NCBI GenBank assembly: GCA_034401795.1
Contig: CM067373.1
Location: forward strand, 40,546,171 to 40,610,170
Length of the DNA: 64,000 nucleotides
Source of the DNA: Chaetoderma sp. LZ-2023a
Taxonomy: Eukaryota; Mollusca; Caudofoveata; Chaetodermatida; Chaetodermatidae
Reading direction: 5' to 3'
Within the stretch, counting starts at the first letter, position 1. The number at the start of each line of letters is the position of its first letter. The notes below the pieces were generated by a model that did not search any database, was not told the DNA's origin, and was given only the letters and a program-made list of their open reading frames with translations. Below, one piece after another: positions 21,263-30,061 of the stretch. Both the position numbers and the translations under genes were made by a program.

Positions 21263-22121
21263 GGAACTTCGTCCGTCTCCGCTACTTCGTCAGATACTTG
21301 AGGACGTTCGTCAGAAGCTGGAGGAACATTGTCAGAAGCTTGAGGAACTTCGTCAGTTTCGTCAGAAGCCTGTCGCTGAAACTCTATCCACTGAGGGTCA
21401 GATGGTAGGACTCTCTTCTTTTGGAACTTCTCACAGAAGATCCACTTTGTCCATACGCGACGAGCATCTGACCTGCGAGTGGATTTGATGAGGTAGTCCT
21501 GGTAGTTATCTGGGAATTTCAGAAATTCTGGCAGATTACTGGCCAATCTCCTGCGCCCTCTTTTGTTGAAGATGTGCTCAACAGCCTCCTTGCGGTCAAC
21601 AGTAAGCCCCTCCTGAGTACCTTCTGCATGACCAGTGTCGTGGCTCTCTGCTACAACGGCACTGCCCGCCTCCCTGAAGTAGTCATTTTCTCCAGACTGG
21701 AAGCTATCCAGCATATCTTGCTCTTCCTGGCTATGGAGGCTAACAACGGCAGCCCACTTCCCGACCGTTTGCAAATCTTTGGGATCGACCCTCGCCCTTT
21801 GGAGAGCTAGAATAACAGGACTGTTGGTTTGGGCCACAGGTAGGTTTAGTGCCCTGCCCTGGGTGCTGTCAAACTTCCGGTAGGGTATCCGAGTCAGGAG
21901 TTCTTTTGTACTACGAGCTGGTGCTCCTTCCTCTATGGCAGCCAGTACCTCTGCATCAGACGGAGGTGTAACCTTGGCTCGCGGTGGATAATGTTGATGT
22001 CACGAAGCAGTCCTCGGACCCTGTCACAGTGGGACAGTGCTCGCCGTGGCTGTCGTGCTGACTGTCATGTCGACTTGTCCTGCTGCCTATAGACAATCTG
22101 CTGGAGAACTTTACCAAACAT
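21244..22121 (-). pseudogene. Polinton protein with SDE-type C-terminal repeats, broken (copy 2)
   Basis: From ATG 22121 the frame reads MFGKVLQQIVYRQQDKS, meets a TGA, continues with a basic Arg-rich region, then shifts frame near 21975 and stays open to 21244. The C-terminal ~45 residues are a degenerate repeat of (Q/P)xSDE/ETDEVPQ, probably disordered. The middle contains FLKFPDNYQDYLI. An ATG at the start and a diverged homologue starting MFLQQI at 63982 in the third element support the chosen start. No domain recognised. Divergent from the capsid candidate across 39 bp. Confidence 0.5.
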
Positions 22122-22160
22122 GGCAGCCGTTTAAAACCTCTATATACCCAGACCTTAAAC
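22122..22160. promoter_or_regulatory. Bidirectional promoter candidate, capsid-candidate gene (6780-6818 in copy 1)
   Basis: GCCGTTTAAAACCTCTATATACCC between ATGs at 22121 (-) and 22161 (+). The diverged third element keeps the same core (GCCGTTTAAACCTG-TATATAG, 63960-63980, read on minus), which supports function. Confidence 0.55.
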
Positions 22161-23236
22161 ATGCTGCAGTATGTGCAACATCCAGATGGGGCCATTGAAC
22201 CCGTGACATCGCACCGCACTGATCCTCGGAAGGACTGCCTGATGGTCATTCGACCCGCTATACACGATAAGAACCCATTGTCCGCTGCTGAGAAATACGT
22301 CGACTTTGCAATCTCGGCACAGATCAACGAGATCAAGAGCATGGCACTCGAGTTCAAGCTTCAGAGCACAATAGAACAGATTGTAGAGCTCCTGCAGGGT
22401 CTGAACAGCTGGGAGATCGTGTAGAGCAACATCACTGTGGACACCACCTATGTGAACGATGGGTACTGAGTCCTGGCCCGCTGGCTCATGGACCAACCTT
22501 CTATGCGAAGGGAAAGGGGTACTACGCTGTGGGGTGCAATGAGAGGTTCATGGAATACGAACTACGGGCAGGTGTCGAGAAGCCTGTGGCAGTTCAACTC
22601 TTAACCCTCCTCGAGAACACACACGTGAATCGGGCTGCCATGCAGGATAGGTTGTTCCTTCGGGTGTACACTGAGCAGCTCGCAGATGCGACGATGAATG
22701 CTCCAAGACTTCATGTCTGGCATGACGAGAATGACCAGGAATGGAAGCATCCGGGTTTCAAACAGTGGATTGTGCATGTGGAGCGAGAACACCAGCAGGT
22801 CCAAGCCACCACTAACCAACGGGTAGAGCTGACATTGCATCGTGGTGCATTGGACTGTGTCACTGTTACGGTCCTGGTTCTGAAGAGAGGAGCCATCCAG
22901 CAGGTGGATAAGCTAGACGACTTCAAGTTTATGGTTGCTGGGACCAATGTTCTTCGTGAGGTACGTGAGCTGGCTGACTGCCAACTCTACAGACAGAAAA
23001 CTAAGTCATTTTGCACTTCTGCGACTAACCAGTGGAAGCGATGACCTCAAGTCGGTACTTGAGGGCCGTCACCACCTCGGAGCAGGAACATCCCACCTAA
23101 TCAGGGCAACCGGCTCAGCTTCAACATAGCAAACCTCATAGCTGAGACTCGCTCATTAGGTGTGACGGTACCTTACTTTGGCTATGCTAAGGCATGCGTG
23201 TCGAACACATCAGGTATTCAGATTGAGCGTGCGTAG
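22161..23236 (+). pseudogene. Capsid-candidate Polinton protein, broken (copy 2)
   Basis: ATG 22161 (MLQYVQHPDG) is open for 87 codons to TAG 22424, has a second in-frame TGA about 15 codons later, then a frameshift into the long 22529-23044 frame, another into LTSGSDDLKS, and a last one into the frame ending SGIQIERA at 23236. About 358 residues in all. The extent is confirmed by a diverged homologue at 62851-63946 that aligns from start to stop and lacks some of these lesions. The sequence is beta-rich with alternating hydrophobic strands (KSMALEFKLQ, RVELTLHRG, VTVTVLVLKR), as in jelly-roll capsid proteins, but I cannot identify it with certainty as major or minor capsid. Confidence 0.5.
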
Positions 23237-23592
23237 AGCACTACTCCTGTCATCACAGCTGCAGCTGCCACCACTACTATAAGCTCTGCTGTCTTCTGAC
23301 CTGTCGATGCTGCATAGTCGAGCGTTGGCTCAGATACAGCCTCGTAGTACTCATCGAGACTTTCATCTGCCTCTTTGATGTTCGGGTTGGCCTGAGCTCG
23401 GAGTTGTCGTCGGCGTGCTTCCCTCTGGCGCATATGCTCGAGTGCTTTGCTGTATTCAAACTTCTCCTTAGACAGCTTCTCCATCACCTGGGTATGACGC
23501 TCACACTCGACCTCTGCTGCCTTCTTGTCGGCGAAGCTGAGTCCTCAGTTTGCTAAGGCAAACACGCCCGCATTCAAGATTGGGGATGCCAT
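23218..23592 (-). pseudogene. Tail-anchored coiled-coil Polinton protein, one stop (copy 2)
   Basis: ATG 23592 (MASPILNAGVFALAN) then TGA at codon 16; the frame continues unbroken to 23218 for 124 codons in total. The middle is highly charged and helical (VMEKLSKEKFEYSKALEHM, RQREARRRQLRA), followed by an acidic linker and a single C-terminal membrane helix (LIVVVAAAAVMTGVVLY) with a short tail. This is a tail-anchored layout. Its 3' end overlaps the capsid-candidate stop by 19 bp, and it is divergent from the acidic membrane gene at 23643. Function unknown; membrane or virion-entry association is possible. Confidence 0.5.
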
Positions 23593-23642
23593 GCTGTAGT
23601 CTACAGTTTAAAGCTGTTATATAGCTGTCCCCAGAGACGGAT
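23593..23642. promoter_or_regulatory. Bidirectional promoter candidate (8251-8300 in copy 1)
   Basis: GTTTAAAG (23606-23613) and TATATAG (23618-23624) in the 50-bp gap between ATGs at 23592 (-) and 23643 (+). Confidence 0.5.
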
Positions 23643-24068
23643 ATGTATGAAGCAGAGGCTTATGAAGATCCAGTCGAGGATATAAATGACGAGGACTATG
23701 AGGAGGACTATGATGAGGACGATTATGATGCAGACTACGAGGTCGGTGGTCAGTATGATGATGTAGAGCCTGAATCCTGCAAGCTAGTACACAAATTGAA
23801 AGGAATCTATCGCACTTACGTAAAAGGTTCTATCGGGCCACTGGCAGCAGTTGGGGCTCTGATCGCTCTGCTCACAATGAAGGCTGGCGAGACGGTCCGC
23901 AAGATCGCCAACAATGCTCTCCATGCTGTGGAGAAGATTTCTGAAGCCATACCAGGCATCGCCTCGGGAGTAGGTACGTTCTTCGGCGTCACAGGCCCTT
24001 GGCTACCGTACGTTGCCATAGCACTCACGGCCATCTGGGCCGCCGAACATTTAAGCCTTGCTTTATAA
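23643..24068 (+). CDS. Acidic N-terminus plus hydrophobic C-terminus, unknown (copy 2)
   Basis: Intact 141-codon frame. ATG 23643 lies 20 bp after TATATA (23618-23623) and 30 bp after GTTTAAAG (23606-23613). Residues 2-45 are strongly acidic with many Tyr (DEDYEEDYDEDDYDADYE). Residues about 60-85 and 95-140 are Gly/Ala/Ile/Leu-rich and could form two or three membrane or amphipathic helices (PLAAVGALIALLTM, ASGVGTFFGV, VAIALTAIWAAEH). No family recognised. The acidic stretch could bind basic DNA-associated proteins; that is speculation. Confidence 0.6.
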   Translation: MYEAEAYEDPVEDINDEDYEEDYDEDDYDADYEVGGQYDDVEPESCKLVHKLKGIYRTYVKGSIGPLAAVGALIALLTMKAGETVRKIANNALHAVEKISEAIPGIASGVGTFFGVTGPWLPYVAIALTAIWAAEHLSLAL

Positions 24069-24070
24069 GG

Positions 24071-24247
24071 ATGGCTTCTCTGTACGATCTGGTCAAGATA
24101 CTTAACTTCCGAGAGTTAATCGATAAACTGCCATTCAGTGAGAATCCAGCAGAGACTAGACGCCAGTGTACGGAGGTGTTTGAGGAGGTCTTCAGTGATA
24201 GTCGAATGAATTACGGCCGTCTGTTCATCTGTTTAGAGTTCGCGTAG
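24071..24247 (+). CDS. 58-residue unknown protein before integrase (copy 2)
   Basis: ATG 24071 (MASLYDLVKILNFRELIDKL) to TAG 24247. TTTAAG and TTTATAAGG sit just upstream, inside the end of the preceding gene. It is helical and moderately acidic, with no recognised domain, and ends three bases before the integrase ATG. It could be a separate short gene or a detached N-terminal part of a larger one. Confidence 0.45.
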   Translation: MASLYDLVKILNFRELIDKLPFSENPAETRRQCTEVFEEVFSDSRMNYGRLFICLEFA

Positions 24248-24250
24248 GCC

Positions 24251-25241
24251 ATGTGTGACAGGATGAGGGTGGACGTCAGTGAAAAAATCAACCGTCTTTC
24301 TTGAGGAACCCTACTATCAGCCTGGTGGATATTACCGTGAGCCCACTCAACTACTCGAGGCTGTACGTTGCAAGGGCCACAACTTCACATTGGAGACAGT
24401 TAGCCAGTGGCTCAGCCACCAGGCAATGCGGCAGATATACATACCTTGTCCACGGCATATCAGGCATGCCCATTTCGATGAAACTGTCATGAACAGAGTT
24501 CACCAGGCAGATGTTCTATTCCTTCCACACGACTCTGTTGGTCGTAAGACCTACAAGTATGCCCTCACCATCGTCGATGTCGCCAGCAGGTACAAGGCTG
24601 CAGCACCACTCACAGACAAGTTAGCTGGCCAGGTGGCCCAGACATTCCAGGGTGTCTACGAGGCATCGGAAAATCCCCTCCAGTGGCCAGAATTGTTGCA
24701 GGTGGATGAGGGTAAGGAGTTCAGAGGTGAGACTGCAGCCCTCATGCAGAAAGACGATGTGGCAGTTAGGCGAGGCGAGGTAGGGCATCACCATACCCAG
24801 ATTATCATTGAGTTGTGGAATCGGACACTGGCAGAGAGACTGTTCCCACACCAATATTCCCAGGAAATGGTCGCGCTGAGTGAATGTTCTAGAGTATGGG
24901 TGAGAGGGCTGCCTGCTGTGGTGGAGAGATCCAATACCGAGGTTACTAGGCTAATTGGGAAGTAGCCAGTAGAGGCTATCAGACACTCTGCTGTTGCCAG
25001 TCACAGCTCTAGAGGAGCGAACAAGGGAGAGGAGTGCCTACCACCTGATGCTCTGGTTCGGTACCTGTATGAGCCTGGTGAGCTGGAAGGTGGTCGACGG
25101 CGTGCAACAGATCCTAACTGGTCGATAGATGTTCACAGGCTTCACAGATATGTGGAGGTGGAGGGGCAGCCTACACTGTACTACCTAGCATGCCAGTACG
25201 GAGTGCCTAGGCGACCAGTTGTCATAGAAGAGCTTCGCTAG
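24251..25241 (+). pseudogene. INT: Polinton DDE integrase, frameshift plus one stop (copy 2)
   Basis: Retrovirus-type integrase that inserts the element DNA. ATG 24251 opens MCDRMRVDVSEK and a frameshift near 24290-24304 leads to the main frame. Counting from 24279, the catalytic residues are D78 (HQADVLF), D143 (VDEGKEF) and E178 (IIELWNRTL), with 34 residues between the last two. TAG at 24963-24965 interrupts the frame, which then continues unbroken for 91 codons. That segment holds the characteristic C-terminal module (YLYEPGELEGGRRRATDP, RYVEVEGQPTLYYL, VIEEL) and ends at 25241. The stop lies 20 bp inside the convergent PolB gene. Confidence 0.88.
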
Positions 25242-27169
25242 TCCCTGCAGACATACGGCTACCACCCCCTAGGGTGCTAACATGATACTCGATGGGCTCG
25301 GTTTGGACACCATCTGGCAGCACATGGCACTTATCATAGTAAGCGGAGAGCCCAAGTTTTTCCTGCTCATACTTCACCATACCCTGGTTGTGCATGCATA
25401 GGCCTCGGTTTTTAGCTCTGTCCATCCCGCCATGTAGGGCGCTGTAGAACCTCTGCCAAGATACCTCATTCTGCTGCTTTGACATTCGCTTAGTCGTGCA
25501 CTTACTTGCTGCTGCGCTCTCCATGTAGTAGCATTTGGAGCAGAGGGCAATACCACAAGAGCTTTTTAAGTCGAGCTTGAACAGTCCCGGAGTCCGTCCA
25601 GACCATTTTTCCCAAGCTAGCCAGTCCCGCTTATGAGCCTGGTACTCTGCTCGCATCTCAGGGTGAATGCCATCGTCGAGGTTGGAGCCTGCTATAGCAA
25701 TATACGCAGAGTCAGTGTCCATCTGCAGGTACTCAAAGCTGTTACGAGCTACGTAGCGATCGAGGAAGTCGTAGTAGAACTCCAGCATTCGTAGGTTCGC
25801 GAGCTCATAAACGGCTATCCCCACCTAGAAGGGCCTTCGAATAGTGATTCTTGGCTTGTGACTCCGGAGCCCGTATGACTCACCAATCTCCTCTAGATCT
25901 TCGAACCATGCACTACGCAAGGCCTTGTCTACCACGCATTCATCCTTCGTAAAGCTGGTGTTGCTATGGCATTCTAGGGCCTCGATGAGCTTCCTGTAGG
26001 CACTGTTGCCGAGGAGTTTGAAGAGATCTGCCAAGAGCGCTTAGCTGTTATCTACATCTCCCGAGCATATCTAATCCGGACTCATAGTCTATGGTGCGGT
26101 ATACAGCAGTGATCTCCAGGCCATGGGTTATATACCACTTGAGTGTCGGTGCGTACAGCAGCTGCTTCTTGCCAGAGAGGGCACCTGCCAGCTTCTGGGT
26201 GGTGGGTCGCTTCCGCCCTGTACGCTCTAGATATGCCTGCATCTCAGAAGAGACGGCCTCTACAGGGATCTCGCGGTTATAGAAGAGCGGGGGCATTTCC
26301 TCGAACTTTGCCCACAGAGCCTTAGGGACCTCTATATCCACCTCAGCAAGTCCAAACCAGCGGTCTGCTAGGAGCTCCTCCTTAAATCTGGCCACACCAC
26401 TGGCACCGGACCAATGGCACACTTTTTCCTTACCACAGGGCATCTCTTTGGCCATCGTTGACAGGTACAGAGCATTTGCGTCGTAGCCGAGTGGACATTG
26501 CCAGACACGCTCACTCTGGCGGATGCATGTCACACCTGCCTTGTGGTATCTGGTGAACATGATGCTGGGCCCTCCAACCACCGCGTCCTTCAGCATCTCG
26601 TGGTCCTCCTTGCCTGGAGAGTAGAGGCTAACATCCGGCGTGTGCTGAGCAGTTCCACGTAGGAGGTACTGCAGTGACACACCTGGGAGAGACACTGCGT
26701 CTTTGAGGATGTCTATTTCTCGTTCTGTGTAGAACTTCCGCATCTGCTCTAGGGCTTCGATGAATGGACTGATGTCCAGGTTGTTTTAGTATCACAGCCA
26801 GTCGGCTAATGTCCTCATTCCGTGCTTGCTGAATGCCTGGTTACATTATTCCAACTCTGATCACGTCAAGAGTTAGCCACCCTTGAACTTAGATGTCCAT
26901 GCTGAGTAGTCATGAAGCCCTAGATAGTTGAGCTTCTCGTGTGTGTCAAACCATTCATATGGGAACCAGCTCTTCTGCTGTGTACACCCATAAGTTTTGA
27001 CCCATATCTCGTACGACACTCCTGGGCCGAGGTAGTTCAGCACATCGAGAAACCGTAGCTCAGGTGTTATGAGGAACATGGTCTGACTAGCCTTCTTGGC
27101 GACTTTCACTGTACCTATACTGTCAGTCAACCCATCGACAAAGTGATCGGAATGAAGAGAGAATTTCAA
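25222..27169 (-). pseudogene. POLB: Protein-primed-type DNA polymerase B, 5' part missing, broken (copy 2)
   Basis: Family B polymerase that would replicate the element. Reading on minus: 27169-26873 carries the end of the exonuclease-side region (FLDVLNYLGPG); two in-frame stops follow. 26743-26048 carries motif A (YDANALYL, D88 of that frame) and LLYAPTLKWY; a stop and a probable deletion separate it from 26034-25825 with motif B (KLLGNSAYRK, where Arg replaces the usual Gly). After one more stop, 25824-25222 carries motif C (MDTDSAY). Exonuclease motifs and everything upstream are absent: beyond 27170 the DNA is AT-rich repeat. Copies of this family are usually about 1000 residues or more; about 640 remain. 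Confidence 0.85.
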
Positions 27170-27978
27170 AACTGTTTACCATTTTAAAATTGTACCAGAA
27201 ATGGTCGAGTTATCCACAAATTCTAATAGTGAGATTTGAACCTGTGATCTTAAGTTTGCTAATAGCACAAATGAAGGATTTGAACCGACGCATTAACTAC
27301 CTCGACCATGTACTGTATGCATTAGTAAATATAGCTGATAAGCTATGTGTTCTCATTGCTGCGCTTATGAGTCCCAGATCTTTGCTATTATTGCGCAACA
27401 ATTGTATAATACGCATTAACTGTCTCGGCCATGTATGCATCGCATTAACTATGTATGCATTATTATAGCTGATAGGTTATGGGTTCACACGTTGCTTTGT
27501 TGGTGCGTAACAGCGATTGCACAACTCACACTCAGCGATAAGATTACTAAGAGGCGAGATTTTAGTGGTGTTGCGGTGGGTCGATCGCTAAAGTTGTGGA
27601 ATTGTATAGCATTCCCAGGCTGCAGACTGGGTTCAAATCTCGCTCAAAAGACCTCGCTAGAACTTACCTGAAATTTCGAAACTAGGTAAGACACTAGGGC
27701 CGGGGTAATATTACCAAGTTAGATAAAGACCCACCGCAACACTCCCCAGCGCGGAGCTAAAGCACCACAGATACACACGCACCAGCCAGCTGGAATATCA
27801 ACAGGGTGGGGTAGAAGATAGGTGGGGTAGAAGATAGGTAGGATAGGTAGGATAGGTACAAAAATGTCCCACAGATAGAAAAACGTCCTCAGGAAACCGG
27901 TCAGAATAGAGAAAGAGAGAGAGGCCGGCCACTGGCCGGTATCCTGAGGATGTTCTCCCGGACAGTGGGGTCCGCACT
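27170..27978. repeat. AT-rich repeat in place of the PolB 5' half (copy 2; 11823-12631 in copy 1)
   Basis: About 800 bp without polymerase homology. It contains tRNA promoter-like boxes on minus (GGTTCAAATCC next to TGGTCGAGGTAGTTAATGCG, near 27285-27310; a second GGTTCAAATCTC near 27232-27243) and internal duplications of GCATTAACT...ATGTATGCATTA. Related sequence occurs at 62380-62460. Near 27806-27860 there is a short GGGTAGAAGATAGGT tandem. Short open frames here look accidental. Confidence 0.5.
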
Positions 27979-28169
27979 GGAGTTTTATGTTCGCCATGAC
28001 CTTCAATGTCAGCAGCTCCCATCTCGACTACGAACATCACATGTCTCAAATTCAAACACCAACCACATGTCTCAACAACCCCAGGGATTAAGAGGGCGGT
28101 GGGTCCACGGATCGTCGATCGGCTGCCAGTTGAGGGAGGTGGTATCATTTTAATTCCGACTCTACTACT
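27979..28169 (-). repeat. Right terminal inverted repeat of Polinton copy 2
   Basis: Reverse complement of the left repeat. It ends GACTCTACTACT at 28169 and is followed directly by satellite GGTGGCCATC. It contains a short internal duplication around ACATGTCTCAA that the left arm lacks. Confidence 0.85.
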
Positions 28170-29965
28170 GGTGGCCATCTTGAATTTTCGAAAAATTTCG
28201 GGAACTCACTTAAATGCTTACGCCTCGCTAACCGCTGGGTCGATTTAAATCAAACTTGGATGAAAGAACACTAGCCTGGTATGATTTAGAACATAAATAC
28301 CAAATTTTTAATTGTTCCATTTTTTGGGTGGCCATCTTGAATTTTCCCAAAAAATGGCAGGAAATCGTTTAAAACGCTACTCCTCATTAACTGCTTGAGC
28401 AATTTCAACCAGACTTGGCTGGAATAATACTAGGCTCGTAGGGTTCAAAACTTGTATACAGAATTTTGATTGGTCAATTTTTCTGGTGGCTATCTTGCAT
28501 TTTCTAAAAATCTATGGAGATCACTTAATAGCGTACTCCTTGATAACCACTGGGCCGATTTCAATCAAACATGGATGAAAGAACCCTAGCGCGTATGCTT
28601 CAGATTTGTATACAGAATTCGTCAGGTTTTCTGGCGGCCATCGTGGATTTTCTGAAAAATGGCGGAAATCAGTTAATAGGCTACTCCTCATTAACCGCTT
28701 GAACGAGTTCAAACAAACTCGGCTGAAAGGACCCTAAAGTGGTATACTTCAGAGCTTGTATACCGAATTTTGATTGGTCAGTTTGTTCCGTGTCCATTTT
28801 GTCTGAAAATCGTTGAAAACGCTACTCATGATTAACTGCTTAGACAATTTCAACTAGACTGGCTGGAATGAGTCTAGGGCGGTACACTTAAAAACTTGTA
28901 TACAGAATTTTGATTGGACAATGTCTTTGGCGGCCATCTTGGAATTTTGGCAAATTTGCAGGAAATTGTTTGAAACGCTACTCGCCTCATAAATGCTTGA
29001 GCAATTCCAGTCAGACTTGGCTAGAAGGATACTAGGGTGGGAGGTTTCAGAACTTGTATACAGAGTTTTGCTTGGTCAATTTTTCCGGTGGCCATCTTGG
29101 ATTTTCTGAAAATCAGTTAAAAGCCTACTCCTCATTATCCACTTGGCCGATTCCAAGCAGACTCGGTTGTAAGGACCTTAGAGTGGTATGCTTCAGAATT
29201 ATATGCGGAATTTTGAAGGGTCGATGTTTTCGGTGGCCATATTGAATCTTCAGAAAAATTGCCGGAAATAGTTTAAAACGCTACTCCTCATTAACTTCTC
29301 GGGTAATTTCAGCTGAATTTGGCTGGAAGGATACTAGGGTGGGAAGATTCAGAACCTGTATACAGAATTTTGATTGGTCAATTTTCTGGTGGCCATCTTT
29401 GATTTTCTGAAAATCAATTAAAAGCCTACTTACTCCTCATTAACCACTGAGCCGATTTCAACCAAACTTTTTTGGGAAGGACCCTAGAGTAGTGTTTCAG
29501 AACTTGTCGACAGAATCTTGATTGGACAATGTTTTTGGCGACCATCTTGGAATTTCGCCAAATTTGCAGGAAATTGTTTGAACCACTACTCGCCTCATTA
29601 ACTGCTTGTGCAATTCTAGCCAGACTTGGCTAGAAGGATACTATGGTTGGAGGTTTCAGAACCTGTATACAGAATGCTTCAGAATTTATATGCAGAATTT
29701 TGATAGGTCAATGTTTTCAGCGGCCATCTTGAATTTTCCGAAAAATGGCGGGAACCATTTAAAAATGGTACTCTGATTTCAACAAAACTTGGGTCAAACA
29801 TTCTATAATGGTAGGATTCAAAAATGTCAAATGAGAATCTGGATTGGTCTATTTTTTGGTGGCCATCTTGGATCTTCCGAAAATTATCAAGGTCTATTTA
29901 AATACAAATGGTTCAAATGTTAATGGCCCAGGTGATTGTCACATACCCTTGGGCTTCTTGTTAAA
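28170..29965 (+). repeat. ~155-bp satellite array right of Polinton copy 2
   Basis: It continues the same degenerate units for about 1.7 kb and ends in a tail (TTTAAATACAAATGGTTCAAATG ... CTTGGGCTTCTTGTT, near 29895-29965). The same tail closes the array at 33445 and, inverted, opens the arrays at 50382 and 51658. The satellite is therefore the core of a dispersed element with defined ends, and the Polinton landed inside that core. Confidence 0.8.
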
Positions 29966-30061
29966 ATGTTTCCACTTGGACGACTGCCATAGATAAACCA
30001 GCTAGTCATTCTAGCCTTAAATTAAAACATTTCTTTCTCTTCGCCTGCACCTTGACATTTA

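Larger units (their letters stand above)
14046..28169. mobile_element. Polinton/Maverick-type element, copy 2 (complete, 14.1 kb)
   Basis: A complete element with imperfect terminal inverted repeats (AGTAGTAGAGTC... at the left, ...GACTCTACTACT at the right). It is flanked on both sides by GGTGG, or TGGTGG if one end base is counted differently, against the ~6-bp target duplication known for Polintons. The flanks, TTTTCT before and CCATCTTG after, together recreate an ordinary satellite unit, so the element inserted into a satellite. It encodes integrase, PolB, ATPase and about fifteen other genes, almost all disabled. No adenovirus-type cysteine protease was recognised. Confidence 0.92.

Noticed and set aside
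22161..23236. Firm identification as the major double-jelly-roll capsid protein
   Set aside because: At about 358 residues it is shorter than the capsid proteins I know for this group, and no diagnostic motif is visible; kept as a capsid candidate only.
27719..28178. Frames over the right terminal repeat (95 and 126 codons)
   Set aside because: They lie in terminal repeat and low-complexity GGGTAGAAGATAGG DNA; translations are Pro/Tyr/Leu low complexity.
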